DNA of 64,000 nucleotides from Microvirga guangxiensis (GTDB taxonomy: Bacteria > Pseudomonadota > Alphaproteobacteria > Rhizobiales > Beijerinckiaceae). The position numbers and the translations under genes are program-made. Positions 6,055 to 14,433 of this stretch are shown here, piece by piece. The stretch covers positions 644,242-708,241 of the forward strand of contig NZ_FMVJ01000002.1 of assembly GCF_900102135.1 (NCBI RefSeq). The letters run 5' to 3'. The stretch's first letter is position 1. Every line of letters starts with the position of its first letter. Below the pieces are notes generated by a model. It made no database searches, was not told the origin of the DNA, and worked only from the letters and a program-made list of their open reading frames with translations.

Positions 6055-7746
6055 ATGCGCACCTTCAACAACCTGAAACTACTCGCCAAGCTGGCGATCC
6101 CGATTACTATTCTCGTCTTGGTATCCATAGGACTGATCGTTCTTGCCAAGACCGGCCTTGAGACCATGGCTCAGGACACGCAGGAACTGGTGGAACAGGA
6201 GATGGCCAGAGAGGCCCTGGTTCTGCAGATGAATGCGACCGTCAACGAAACGACGATCCAGGAAAAGAACCTCATCATTTCTACTGAATCCGAGATGATG
6301 AAGGCGGCTCGGAAAGCGTTCGACCAATATCGGGATGCAACACTCGGTTACGCAGATCAGTTGATCAGCCTTGCCCTCACCCCAGAGAGCAAGGAAGCCG
6401 ATATGCAGCTGAAGGCGCAGATCTCTCATTATTACAGCCTCATGGACAAAAGCACCGATCTTGCCCAAGCAAGCCGCACGGAAGAGGCTATCAGTATTTC
6501 CAATGGCGAGGGCCGCACCGCGCGTACGGAGCTCCGTGCAGCTTTGAGCAAGCGCGCGGAAGCAAGCAAGGAAGCACTCGACCGGGCCGCCAATGAGGCA
6601 GACGCGCTCGCAGAGAGAACCTCGTGGATCCTGATCTCGGCGGCTTTTGTGGGCATTCTGTCCGCCCTCGGACTAACCGGCACCGTCGTGATCTTTGGCG
6701 TCACCAAACCGCTCTCCGGGATGACTGCTGCAATGACACGCCTGGCCAATGGCGATCTCTCTGTAGGGATCAATGGCGCCGAGCGGAAGGACGAAGTCGG
6801 CCAACTGGCCCGCGCCCTGCAGATCTTCAAGGACAATGCAATAGAAGCACGTCGGATCGCGGCGGCACAGGACACTGAGAACGAGGCAAAGATGCGCCGC
6901 GCGCAGGTGCTGGACGAGCTGACCCGCACCTTTGAGACGAAGGTTTCGTCTCTCATGCAAGGCCTCTCCTCGGCAGCCACGCAGATGGAATCCACTGCCC
7001 AGTCGATGACTGCCGTGGCCGATGAGACTACGCAGCAGACTGTGACTGTTTCCTCCGCAGCGCAACAGACCTCGGCGAACGTGCAGACAGTGGCGGCTGC
7101 AACGGAAGAGCTTTCGATCTCCATCCGCGAGATCGCCTCCCAGGTCAGCCAGTCTTCTCAGGTTGCCGAACGAGCCGTGCAAGGCACTCACCGCACCAAC
7201 ACCACCGTTCAGACCCTGGCTGCCACGGCCGAACGCATCGGCGATGTGGTGCAGCTGATCAATACTATCGCCGGGCAGACGAACCTTCTGGCGCTCAACG
7301 CCACTATCGAGGCTGCGCGCGCCGGTGAAGCCGGAAAGGGCTTTGCCGTGGTGGCAACGGAGGTCAAAGAACTGGCGTCGCAAACGGCAAAAGCGACTGA
7401 GGAAATCGGGGCGCAAATCTCTTCGGTGCAGCAGGCGACGAGGGAAACGGTGACCGCAATCCAGGATATCGCGCGAACGATCACCGAGATGTCGCAGATC
7501 TCGACTTCCATTGCAGCCGCCATGGAAGAACAGGGTGCAGCGACGGCGGAAATCGCGCGCAATGTTCAGGAAGCAGCCCGCGGCACGGAAGCGGTAACCG
7601 GCAACATTTCTGACGTGCAGAGAGGCGCAGGCGAGACCGGTTCGGCGGCCTCACAGGTTCTTGGCGCCGCTCAAGAGCTTGCGAGACATTCAAGCACCCT
7701 TGGCCAAGAGGTCCAATACTTCCTGACAAACGTCAGGGCCGCATAG
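6055..7746 (+). CDS. methyl-accepting chemotaxis protein (4HB-type sensor)
   Basis: The product is 563 aa. TM1 is at ~9-31 and TM2 at ~191-215; they frame a 160-residue, all-helical periplasmic part like a four-helix-bundle sensor. HAMP (~216-270) ends in [20 protein letters not shown]. The cytoplasmic signalling domain has the conserved hairpin tip [20 protein letters not shown]. It would relay a chemical signal to CheA/CheW. The ATG at 6055 is preferred over a longer frame because ACGAGG precedes it and TM1 then sits at the N-terminus. It ends NVRAA with no CheR-tethering pentapeptide. The C-terminal half is nearly identical to the next gene. Confidence 0.96.
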   Translation: MRTFNNLKLLAKLAIPITILVLVSIGLIVLAKTGLETMAQDTQELVEQEMAREALVLQMNATVNETTIQEKNLIISTESEMMKAARKAFDQYRDATLGYADQLISLALTPESKEADMQLKAQISHYYSLMDKSTDLAQASRTEEAISISNGEGRTARTELRAALSKRAEASKEALDRAANEADALAERTSWILISAAFVGILSALGLTGTVVIFGVTKPLSGMTAAMTRLANGDLSVGINGAERKDEVGQLARALQIFKDNAIEARRIAAAQDTENEAKMRRAQVLDELTRTFETKVSSLMQGLSSAATQMESTAQSMTAVADETTQQTVTVSSAAQQTSANVQTVAAATEELSISIREIASQVSQSSQVAERAVQGTHRTNTTVQTLAATAERIGDVVQLINTIAGQTNLLALNATIEAARAGEAGKGFAVVATEVKELASQTAKATEEIGAQISSVQQATRETVTAIQDIARTITEMSQISTSIAAAMEEQGAATAEIARNVQEAARGTEAVTGNISDVQRGAGETGSAASQVLGAAQELARHSSTLGQEVQYFLTNVRAA

Positions 7747-7786
7747 CGATCATATCAAACCTCTCTCTTCTGAATTGCTCATGCCC

Positions 7787-7823
7787 AAAGGCGAGACACG
7801 GAAAACGTGTCTCGCCTTTCTCT
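7787..7823 (+). terminator. rho-independent terminator after first chemoreceptor
   Basis: An inverted repeat AAAGGCGAGACACG / CGTGTCTCGCCTTT with a loop of about five bases is followed by CTCTTTG. It lies 40 nt past the stop and separates the two chemoreceptor genes. Confidence 0.85.
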
Positions 7824-7853
7824 TTGCCGTCGCGGCATTCCACTGGGAATGGT

Positions 7854-7869
7854 CAGTTCCGCGCAAGCC
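7854..7869 (+). promoter_or_regulatory. recurrent 16-bp motility-associated motif, copy upstream of second chemoreceptor
   Basis: CAGTTCCGCGCAAGCC on the gene strand has 14 of 16 matches to the copy before motA. It ends 66 nt before the start codon. Confidence 0.5.
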
Positions 7870-7935
7870 ATTCCGGATAGTCCTGTTGTGCTGCGCGTGG
7901 ACATATCCGCAGCATAAGAGTGCCAGGGGGAATCC

Positions 7936-9606
7936 ATGAAGATAAAGACGAAGCTATTTGCGCTCGTTTCCGCATTAAGCTTGCTTGCCGCGATCATTGC
8001 CGGGGTTGGCGTCTATACCGTACGTACTTACGATGCGGCTGTTGGCGACATCAGAGCCTCTGCTCTGCGCGCGCTCTATGCAGAACGGCTCAACCGTCTG
8101 GTAACGCATGTCGTCATGGAGTCCCGGGGCATCTATGCGTCGAAAGACACCAAGGAGGCCCAGAAATTCGGAGAAGGATCGCTGGCTGCATTGCGCGATA
8201 TCGATGCACTTCTGAAGGTATGGCAGCCTCTTCTCCCGGCAGACGAGAAATCGCTCTTCGAAGGGTTGGTGAAGGACGCAGCGGATTTCAAGACGTACAG
8301 GACCGAAACAGTCCGGCTTGGCAGCGAAGTTTCGCCTGAAGCTGCCAACGCGCAGGGCAATACAGACGCCAACCGCGCCAATAGAAGGGCTTACCAGGCT
8401 CGCATCGATGAGCTGATGAACCGCGGCAACCAGAAGATGGATCAGATCGAAGAGGAAGCCAGCGCTCTCTACAGCAACATGCTCAATCTTCTGATCGTAC
8501 TGGCCGCCGGCGGTACGCTTGCTGCCCTCCTGCTGGGCTGGCTCATCGGCAATCGTCAGATCGCTCGTCCCCTCCAAGTTGTGACGATCGCCCTTCAGAA
8601 GCTGGCATCGGGCGACTTCAACCTGCCAAAAGTCAAGCCGAGCAAGGACGAGATCGGAGACATCTGGAAGGCAACTCAGGTCTTCGCGAACGCGATGGAA
8701 GAAACCCAGAAGCTCAGGGAAGAGCAAGCCGCTGCTGAAAGCCAGATGGCCCAGAAGCGCAGAGCGGAGATGGCGGCTCTTGCTCAGCAATTCGAGCGCA
8801 GCGTGGGAGGCCTCGTGCAGCACCTTTCATCCTCGGCAAGCGAGATGGAAGTCACCGCCCGCTCCATGTCTGCCGTTGCCAATCAAACGACCAGCCAATC
8901 GATGACGGTGTCCTCGGCAGCGCAGCAGGCCTCCGCCAATGTTCAGACGGTGGCCGCCGCGACCGAAGAGCTCTCCATCTCCATTCGTGAGATCGCAGGC
9001 CAAGTCTCGCAATCGTCCCAGATTGCAGACAAGGCCGTGGAAGGAGCCCAGCGTACGAATATGAGTGTTCAGGAACTGGCGACCACGGCTGAGAAAATCG
9101 GCAATGTCGTGCAGCTCATCAACAACATTGCGGGCCAAACCAACCTTCTGGCACTCAATGCCACCATCGAGGCGGCGCGCGCCGGTGAGGCAGGCAAAGG
9201 CTTCGCCGTCGTTGCCTCGGAGGTGAAGGATCTCGCCAGCCAGACCGCCAAGGCGACCGAAGAAATCTCCCTGCAGATCAGCTCCGTTCAGAGCGCAACG
9301 AAGGAGACTGTCGAAGCCATTCAGGAGATCGCCCGGACGATCAATGAAATGTCGCAGATCTCGGTGTCGATTGCAGCAGCCATGGAAGAGCAAGGCGCCG
9401 CAACGGCTGAAATCGCACGCAATGTCCAAGAGGCGGCACGTGGAACAGAGGCTGTTACCGGCAACATCGTCGATGTCCAAAAGGGCGCTGGCGATACGGG
9501 TGCTGCAGCCTCTCAGGTTCTGGGCGCCGCTCAGGAACTGGCAAGGCGCTCGAGTGAGCTCGGAAGCGAAGTGTCGAGCTTCCTGAACGAGGTCCGGGCC
9601 GCTTGA
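7936..9606 (+). CDS. methyl-accepting chemotaxis protein
   Basis: The product is 556 aa. TM1 is at ~8-27, TM2 at ~182-205, and a helical periplasmic sensor of ~155 residues lies between them that is unrelated by eye to the previous gene's sensor. HAMP follows (~207-262, [14 protein letters not shown]). The signalling domain from ~300 on is close to the upstream paralogue and contains the hairpin [20 protein letters not shown]. The ATG at 7936 follows AGGGGG. It ends NEVRAA, again without a CheR-binding tail. It has its own upstream motif and a terminator in front, so it is probably transcribed alone. Ligand unknown. Confidence 0.96.
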   Translation: MKIKTKLFALVSALSLLAAIIAGVGVYTVRTYDAAVGDIRASALRALYAERLNRLVTHVVMESRGIYASKDTKEAQKFGEGSLAALRDIDALLKVWQPLLPADEKSLFEGLVKDAADFKTYRTETVRLGSEVSPEAANAQGNTDANRANRRAYQARIDELMNRGNQKMDQIEEEASALYSNMLNLLIVLAAGGTLAALLLGWLIGNRQIARPLQVVTIALQKLASGDFNLPKVKPSKDEIGDIWKATQVFANAMEETQKLREEQAAAESQMAQKRRAEMAALAQQFERSVGGLVQHLSSSASEMEVTARSMSAVANQTTSQSMTVSSAAQQASANVQTVAAATEELSISIREIAGQVSQSSQIADKAVEGAQRTNMSVQELATTAEKIGNVVQLINNIAGQTNLLALNATIEAARAGEAGKGFAVVASEVKDLASQTAKATEEISLQISSVQSATKETVEAIQEIARTINEMSQISVSIAAAMEEQGAATAEIARNVQEAARGTEAVTGNIVDVQKGAGDTGAAASQVLGAAQELARRSSELGSEVSSFLNEVRAA

Positions 9607-9633
9607 TGCGGAATGAATACTGAGTGGAATTTT

Positions 9634-9673
9634 GAAGCGAGGCTCCTGGTACATCCGCAGTGAGCCTCGCTTC
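9634..9673 (+). terminator. inverted repeat after second chemoreceptor, possible terminator
   Basis: GAAGCGAGGCTC and GAGCCTCGCTTC form a perfect 12-bp stem around a 16-nt loop, 28 nt past the stop. No T run follows, so its activity is uncertain. Confidence 0.5.
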
Positions 9674-9713
9674 CGAGTGTCCGAAATGCGGACGCAGGAT
9701 CCATATTTCCCTC

Positions 9714-9729
9714 AGCTTGCGCGAGGCTG
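9714..9729 (-). promoter_or_regulatory. recurrent 16-bp motif, copy in reverse orientation
   Basis: The minus strand reads CAGCCTCGCGCAAGCT, 14 of 16 matches to the motA copy. It lies 108 nt upstream of the plus-strand gene at 9838 but points the other way, the one orientation exception in the set. Confidence 0.4.
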
Positions 9730-9837
9730 ATTTCACTTCGCACGCTTCAAGAAAGTTACGGAATATACACTAACAGCTCAGCTTTAGTGTGTGGGACTCA
9801 TCGATCAACATCTTCGATTCGCTTGGCGGAAGCAGCT

Positions 9838-10443
9838 ATGATCACCCGGTTTGAGAAAACGTTGGAACAAGTGGCGCGGGAAGGCAGTAACCTCGCCACC
9901 GAGCAATTGACGATCGAAAGCCACGCACAGAAGGTCCGGCGCCTGGAGGACCTCATCCGCGCCAAGGAGGCGACCGGAGACCGCATCGTCATCGGTATTG
10001 GGGCAGCCCTCGTGGTCTCTGCCATGGCGCTGCCCGTTTACGCCGCCTTCGTGCGCGATTCCTATGTTTACCTGCCGAATGTGGGTGGGAGTTTTGCGTC
10101 ACGGGGCAGCTTGACGGCAGACCGCGCGCACTTCGCCGCTCCGTCTAAGGCAGCCACGCCTGTGAGCGAGAGTTCTGCGGCTCCTTCACACGAGTCCAAT
10201 GAACGATCCGCGGCTGATAGCGTCTGGCCGAGCGTGACCCCATTCGCACGATACGTCGTTCATCGTGCGACACAGGCATCCGCTCTGATTGAAGGGCCCA
10301 ATGGTTTGTGGTGGGTCACGCCAGGCATGAAGATCCCAGGTGTGGGACAAGTCCTTTCCATCGAGCATTCTTACGCCGGATGGGCCGTTGTGACGTCGGA
10401 GACGACGATTACCGAAGAAATAGCCGGCAACGCTACGAACTGA
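9838..10443 (+). CDS. single-pass membrane protein of unknown function
   Basis: The product is 201 aa. A helical N-terminal part of ~50 residues, with a coiled-coil-like KVRRLEDLIRAKE, precedes one membrane segment at ~55-74 (IVIGIGAALVVSAMALPVYA). A Ser/Ala/Pro-rich linker and a compact C-terminal domain (~150-195) follow. That domain reads Ala-Leu-Ile-Glu-Gly-Pro-Asn-Gly, Val-Thr-Pro-Gly, then Gly-X-Val-Leu-Ser-Ile-Glu, like the small beta domains of PilP/secretin-associated proteins; this comparison is only by eye. The ATG at 9838 follows GGCGGAAG. The gene faces the DUF1217 gene convergently. Position between chemoreceptors and flagellin suggests a motility link, not a known function. Confidence 0.75.
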   Translation: MITRFEKTLEQVAREGSNLATEQLTIESHAQKVRRLEDLIRAKEATGDRIVIGIGAALVVSAMALPVYAAFVRDSYVYLPNVGGSFASRGSLTADRAHFAAPSKAATPVSESSAAPSHESNERSAADSVWPSVTPFARYVVHRATQASALIEGPNGLWWVTPGMKIPGVGQVLSIEHSYAGWAVVTSETTITEEIAGNATN

Positions 10444-10459
10444 GGCCGGGATACGGCCT
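10443..10459 (+). terminator. weak hairpin between convergent genes
   Basis: A 6-bp stem AGGCCG / CGGCCT with a 5-nt loop begins at the last base of the stop codon of the 9838 gene. The tail has few T residues. It might serve both convergent genes. Confidence 0.35.
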
Positions 10460-10474
10460 TAGTTCGGGGTGCTC

Positions 10475-11260
10475 TTAATTGCCACCGAGCCTCAGCTTGG
10501 TGATGCTCATCATCAGATCGACGCTGATCCCCTGATCGTAGGATTGGTTGAACAGGCTGAGAACCGGCGACACGGCCGTCGCGGGAGCATTCGTCATATC
10601 CCACATGACATTGAAGCGCTGGATCAGCTTGTCGACCTTCTTGGGATCCTGAAAGTCCTTTACGTCGAGCACCTTCTCCAGATTGCGCACCTGGATATCG
10701 AGATCCGCCCTCGATGCCGCCTGCGGGATGTTGAACGTGGTTTGAACGAATTGCAGGAGCGCCTTGTCGGCCAGAATGCCCATCGTCGTTTTGACCGATG
10801 AGGCTTTCCGCTTGAAGTAGAGAGCCAAGCGGACACCCTGATTGTCGCTGCCTTCCCGCTGCTCCAGGGTTTGCTGAACGTATCTGTCCACCGCCTCCGT
10901 GGTGGCGCTGGCCGCAGAGGTCGCCAGCGCCCCCTTCCCCGCGAAGTCGAAAGCCTTAGCGAACTCCTTGTAGAGCGGGTTCGACATCTTGTTCGCCATG
11001 CTGGTTGAACTGCTGACGCCTTCGTTGAGCAGCTTCTTGATGAAGGCCTTGGCATAGGCCATGTCTTCAAGGCCATAAGCCTTCATGGCATATTTGAAGA
11101 CGCGATCGTTCTTGACGAAATCGTCAACCGTTTTGATGGTCTTGATAGTCTTGTTGTAGTATTCCGTCTCACGCTTCACAGTCGCGTCGTTCGCGATCAG
11201 GGTCTTTGTCCGTGCGAGATTGTTCGTGACGATCTGGTAGCGGGTTGACGTACTGACCAT
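10475..11260 (-). CDS. DUF1217 family protein of rhizobial flagellar loci
   Basis: The product is 261 aa, all-helical and without a signal peptide or membrane segment. The N-terminus MVSTSTRYQIVTNNLARTK and the pattern Ile-Lys-Thr-Val-Asp-Asp-Phe-Val-Lys-Asn-Asp-Arg-Val-Phe fit DUF1217. Members of this family are found mainly beside flagellar genes of Rhizobiales, and some are long fusions of repeated DUF1217 units. Here it is a single unit. It lies 36 bp downstream of the 11297-11896 gene and may share its transcript. An export-related or assembly role is suspected but not established. Confidence 0.82.
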   Translation of the reverse strand: MVSTSTRYQIVTNNLARTKTLIANDATVKRETEYYNKTIKTIKTVDDFVKNDRVFKYAMKAYGLEDMAYAKAFIKKLLNEGVSSSTSMANKMSNPLYKEFAKAFDFAGKGALATSAASATTEAVDRYVQQTLEQREGSDNQGVRLALYFKRKASSVKTTMGILADKALLQFVQTTFNIPQAASRADLDIQVRNLEKVLDVKDFQDPKKVDKLIQRFNVMWDMTNAPATAVSPVLSLFNQSYDQGISVDLMMSITKLRLGGN

Positions 11261-11296
11261 GGTAAACCTTCAAGCGTTAAGAACCGATGCCCTGCC

Positions 11297-11896
11297 CTAG
11301 CGGATCAAGGACGAATCCGCCTTTGCGAGGCTAGCGATATCGCGGCAATCCTGCCTGAACCTTTCAGCCACGTTCTTTGTGTCAACCGCGTTGAACCGAA
11401 ATTCCGATCTCTGGGTCTCATAGCGATAATTCGACAGCTCGATAACGAGCGACCGGGCTTCAGTGATCCTGTTGAGGAAGACTGAGACCTGCTCCGCATT
11501 GGCCATCTGCCCTGCCTTTTCGCGATAGATCCAGTAGGCCAGCTCAGGACTTCTGTCGTCGAACCAATAGACCGTGCTGCGCCCGCGTGACGTGCTTCGC
11601 CCCAGATAGCCTTTCTGAGAAACAGTCGCTGTCATGGACAAGGTCTCCGGCTTATCCTCACCGGTGGTGAGCCTAGAGCAAGTCAACCAGAGCAGGGCCT
11701 CGCTCTCTCCACGCAGTCGCGCGAAGGCAGCCTGAGGCTTGCCTTCCTGATCGTGCCGCAGCACGTAATCCCAGGACCCGATCCAAGTGGCAAAGGCCTG
11801 TGCCGGTGCCGTGGCGTAAAACCCTGCTGCACCTAGAACAAGAGCGAGACTGAAAACGGTTTGTGCAGAAAACAAATATGACGGCTGCTTACTCAT
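11297..11896 (-). CDS. exported protein of unknown function downstream of flagellin
   Basis: The product is 199 aa with an N-terminal hydrophobic segment (residues ~8-28, FSLALVLGAAGFYATAP) ending in Ala-Gln-Ala, a plausible signal peptidase site. The mature part starts with Trp-Ile-Gly-Ser-Trp-Asp-Tyr-Val and contains beta-rich stretches (LLWLTCSRL, STVYWFDDR) and two cysteines, which could pair in the periplasm. I do not recognise the family. The ATG at 11896 is preferred to one at 11908 because the latter has no ribosome site. It sits after the flagellin terminator and before the DUF1217 gene. Confidence 0.75.
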   Translation of the reverse strand: MSKQPSYLFSAQTVFSLALVLGAAGFYATAPAQAFATWIGSWDYVLRHDQEGKPQAAFARLRGESEALLWLTCSRLTTGEDKPETLSMTATVSQKGYLGRSTSRGRSTVYWFDDRSPELAYWIYREKAGQMANAEQVSVFLNRITEARSLVIELSNYRYETQRSEFRFNAVDTKNVAERFRQDCRDIASLAKADSSLIR

Positions 11897-11910
11897 GGCC
11901 GCACCCATTA

Positions 11911-11950
11911 TTTAAAAAAGAAGCCTCGCCCTTTGCAAGGCGAGGCTCCT
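11911..11950 (-). terminator. rho-independent terminator of flagellin
   Basis: On the minus strand a 9-bp stem (AGCCTCGCC / GGCGAGGCT) with an 8-nt loop is followed by TCTTTTTTAAA. It lies 24 nt past the flagellin stop. Confidence 0.92.
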
Positions 11951-11971
11951 CTCAGACCAATCTTAAGTCTC

Positions 11972-13177
11972 TTACTGGAAGAGACGCAGGATCATCTGGC
12001 TGTTCTGGTTCGCCATCGAGAGAGCCTGCACGCCGAGCTGCTGCTGGGTCTGCAGAGCCTGGTTGCGGGTCGAAGCCTCGTTCATGTCGGCATCAACGAA
12101 GCTGCTGACGCCAGCGGTGAGCGAGTCGGACAGAACGCCGATGAACTCTTCCTGGGTCTCAAGCAGGGCCTTGTTGGCGCCGAGCATGGCAGAGCCTTCG
12201 GTCACCCTCGCAATGGCTTCATCAATGGTCTTCAGAGCTTGGGCCGTCTTTCCAACGGTGAAGCTTGCAGCCACTTTTGTGCCCGCCTTCACCTCATCGG
12301 CATTAGCAACTGTTAGCTGGAGCTTCGTTGCTGGTGTGCCTGCGTCCAGAGCAGCAGTAACATCGGTGATGCCCGCGCTAGTCAGAAATGCGTCAAACTT
12401 TGTCTTCAGATCAGCGAGCTTGGCCGCATTATCAGCACCTTCAATTCCTTCGAAGGTGAACTGGCGAACTGATCCGTCCCCAACCTGGAACTGAATCGTG
12501 TTGCCGTCCTCGAAATCGGTAATAGCCAAGCCAATGACATGAGCCGTTCCAGCAGGCGCAGCTGTAGTTCCTGCAACCGCCGCTGTCACTTGTGTAAACG
12601 GATCCGGCTTTACACCGGTGATATCAATGCTAGCCACGTCGCCGAGGAGTCCGCCGGTACCAGCGGAAGCATCCTTAAACAGCACTGACTTGGAGGTATC
12701 GATTCCGAGCGTACCAACTTTATTATTTACGCCGTCGTAGGACGAGACAAGGTTGACTAGAGAAGCGTCACCTTCGAGCCAGTTCTGGCCGTTGAAGGAC
12801 GCCGAGCCGGCTGCGCTCTTCATGCCTGCAATGTTTGCTTTGAATTCCGTCTGGATCTTCTCCAGATCCGCACCGGGCTGAGACGCAGCAACGAGACCTT
12901 CCTTCATCTTGTTGAGGTAGGTCAGCGACTTGTCCATGGCCGACGTGAAGGTGTTGATCATCGCCTTGGACTGGCCGATAGAGTCCTTCACAGCGCCAAG
13001 AGCGCCCTTGTCGGACTTCATAGCCGTCGCGATCGACCAGTAGGATGCGTTGTGCGAAGCCTCGCCAACGCGCAGACCCGTGGAGATCTGACCCTGGTTC
13101 TTATTCATGGCGGTCTGCGTGGCCTTCAGGGCCTGCAGAGCGGTCATGGCGGAGAGATTGGTATTGATCGAAGACAT
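11972..13177 (-). CDS. flagellin
   Basis: The product is 401 aa, the filament subunit, exported by the flagellar type III apparatus. The N-terminal D0/D1 region (MSSINTNLSAMTALQALKAT, residues 1-140) and the C-terminal D0 region (last ~90 residues, ending QNSQMILRLFQ) are strongly conserved flagellin. The middle (~150-300) is variable, Ala/Thr/Asp/Gly-rich, and forms the surface-exposed domain. Only two Trp and no Cys are seen. The ATG has AAGGAAG eight bases upstream. It is the only flagellin in the window, whereas rhizobia often carry several, so others may lie elsewhere. flbT and flaF, which control flagellin mRNA in relatives, are in the window at 21-22 kb. Confidence 0.97.
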   Translation of the reverse strand: MSSINTNLSAMTALQALKATQTAMNKNQGQISTGLRVGEASHNASYWSIATAMKSDKGALGAVKDSIGQSKAMINTFTSAMDKSLTYLNKMKEGLVAASQPGADLEKIQTEFKANIAGMKSAAGSASFNGQNWLEGDASLVNLVSSYDGVNNKVGTLGIDTSKSVLFKDASAGTGGLLGDVASIDITGVKPDPFTQVTAAVAGTTAAPAGTAHVIGLAITDFEDGNTIQFQVGDGSVRQFTFEGIEGADNAAKLADLKTKFDAFLTSAGITDVTAALDAGTPATKLQLTVANADEVKAGTKVAASFTVGKTAQALKTIDEAIARVTEGSAMLGANKALLETQEEFIGVLSDSLTAGVSSFVDADMNEASTRNQALQTQQQLGVQALSMANQNSQMILRLFQ

Positions 13178-13237
13178 GTGCTTCTTCCTTGAATGAAATG
13201 ATTTGTTCAGGGAATGTCGGGATCTAACCGACCCAGC

Positions 13238-13323
13238 GGAGTGGCATCATGCCTCGAGGAAAACTCGATCCGCTGCTCACATGACATCCGGGCTCGACCG
13301 GTAAAATGGAGTGGCATCATGCC
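13238..13323 (-). promoter_or_regulatory. twin dyad repeats upstream of flagellin
   Basis: GGAGTGGCATCATGCC occurs identically at 13238-13253 and 13308-13323, exactly 70 bp apart. Each contains the dyad GGCAT-C-ATGCC. The near copy lies 60 nt upstream of the flagellin ATG. They could be operators or, if transcribed, paired hairpins in the mRNA leader. Confidence 0.55.
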
Positions 13324-13499
13324 CTGCTCTTTTAAGAGCCTCCATAGTGCGTTCTCAATGCGGGAGTTATCATTCGTCTCGCCGCATCCGTGGCTTCAGT
13401 TATGATCGAATCGGCCCATGTGGTCAAGCAGCAAATCAAAGTAAATGCGGACTTTTATTGATAAAGTTTTCATTAACCCTACTTGCCGGCACAAGCACA

Positions 13500-13526
13500 G
13501 AAAGCTCCCGAAGCGTGGGAGCTTAA
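13500..13526 (-). terminator. terminator of the cheY-cheB-cheR transcript
   Basis: A stem AAGCTCCC / GGGAGCTT with a 7-nt loop is followed on the minus strand by TCTG. It lies 54 nt past the cheR stop, at the end of the long minus-strand run. Confidence 0.65.
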
Positions 13527-13578
13527 GTATCCTTGAAACTCATGGTCAGACGTCGCCCGACCATAAAGTCGAATTCGT

Positions 13579-14433
13579 TCAGCGCGTGCCCGCCAATGCA
13601 GTGCGGCCTACTGAATTCGCTGTTCCCGATTTCGCATACAGACCTCGATAGGCCGGATCCAGCGTAAGCGCTTCCGTAATGCCGAGAATGGTTTCCGACG
13701 CACCGAGAACCAGGCTGCCGTCAGGTGCCATCTGCTGGGCAATTCTGCGCAGCACGTTCGCCTTCATCTGAATGTCGAAATAAATCAGAACGTTTCGGCA
13801 ATAGACGATGTCGAATTGTCCAAGGCGGCTGAAATCCTCGATGAGGTTCAGGTACCGGAAATCGACCATGGACCGGATCTCAGGAGCGATCTGCCACTGT
13901 TCGCCCTTCTGGGCGAAATATTTCACGAGGAGACGGACAGGAAGACCGCGCTGGACTTCGAACTGATTGTAGATCCCTGCCCTCGCCTTCTCCAGCACAT
14001 CATTCGAGATGTCGGTCGCGACGATATCGATCTGCCAGCCGGGCATGCGAGCCGAGGCTTCCTTGAGAATCATGGCAAGAGAGTATGGTTCCTGCCCAGA
14101 AGAGGCGGCGGCACACCAGATCCTCAAGCGTCGACTCGCTGCGCGCTCCTTGATGAAGCGCGGAAGCAGGACATCCTGAAAGAGATCGAAAGGCGCCTTG
14201 TCGCGAAAGAAGAACGTTTCGTTCGTCGTCATCGCCTCGATCGTCGCATCCTCGAGCGCCCGCGACCGACCTGACTTGATCTCCCTTACCAGGATCGACA
14301 GGTTCTCTATCTTGAAGCGTGTGCAGACCGGTGCAAGACGGCTTTCGACAAGATAGCGCTTGTCGGTCGAAAGAGCCAAACCGGAACGTGCCTTGAGAAA
14401 AGCCCGAAGGGCTTCGAATTCGAGTTCGGTCAT
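13579..14433 (-). CDS. cheR: chemoreceptor glutamate methyltransferase CheR
   Basis: The product is 284 aa, the usual CheR length. It transfers methyl groups from S-adenosylmethionine to receptor glutamates for adaptation. The N-terminal helical domain ends in MTTNETFFFRD. The SAM-binding fold follows with RIWCAAASSGQEPYSLAM, Ala-Thr-Asp-Ile-Ser and the YCRNVLIYFD motif. Its start overlaps the cheB stop by four bases (ATGA). Neither chemoreceptor in this window has a C-terminal pentapeptide for CheR docking, so binding would have to be direct. Confidence 0.97.
   Translation of the reverse strand: MTELEFEALRAFLKARSGLALSTDKRYLVESRLAPVCTRFKIENLSILVREIKSGRSRALEDATIEAMTTNETFFFRDKAPFDLFQDVLLPRFIKERAASRRLRIWCAAASSGQEPYSLAMILKEASARMPGWQIDIVATDISNDVLEKARAGIYNQFEVQRGLPVRLLVKYFAQKGEQWQIAPEIRSMVDFRYLNLIEDFSRLGQFDIVYCRNVLIYFDIQMKANVLRRIAQQMAPDGSLVLGASETILGITEALTLDPAYRGLYAKSGTANSVGRTALAGTR

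Larger units (their letters stand above)
13178..13578 (-). other. flagellin upstream region (no gene)
   Basis: About 400 bp without a credible gene. It holds the cheR-side terminator (13500-13526), a GCTCTT-TT-AAGAGC dyad at 13326-13339, a GTCGG-N7-CCGAC inverted repeat at 13217-13233 and the two copies of a 16-bp repeat described below. Short open frames here lack ribosome sites. Confidence 0.7.
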
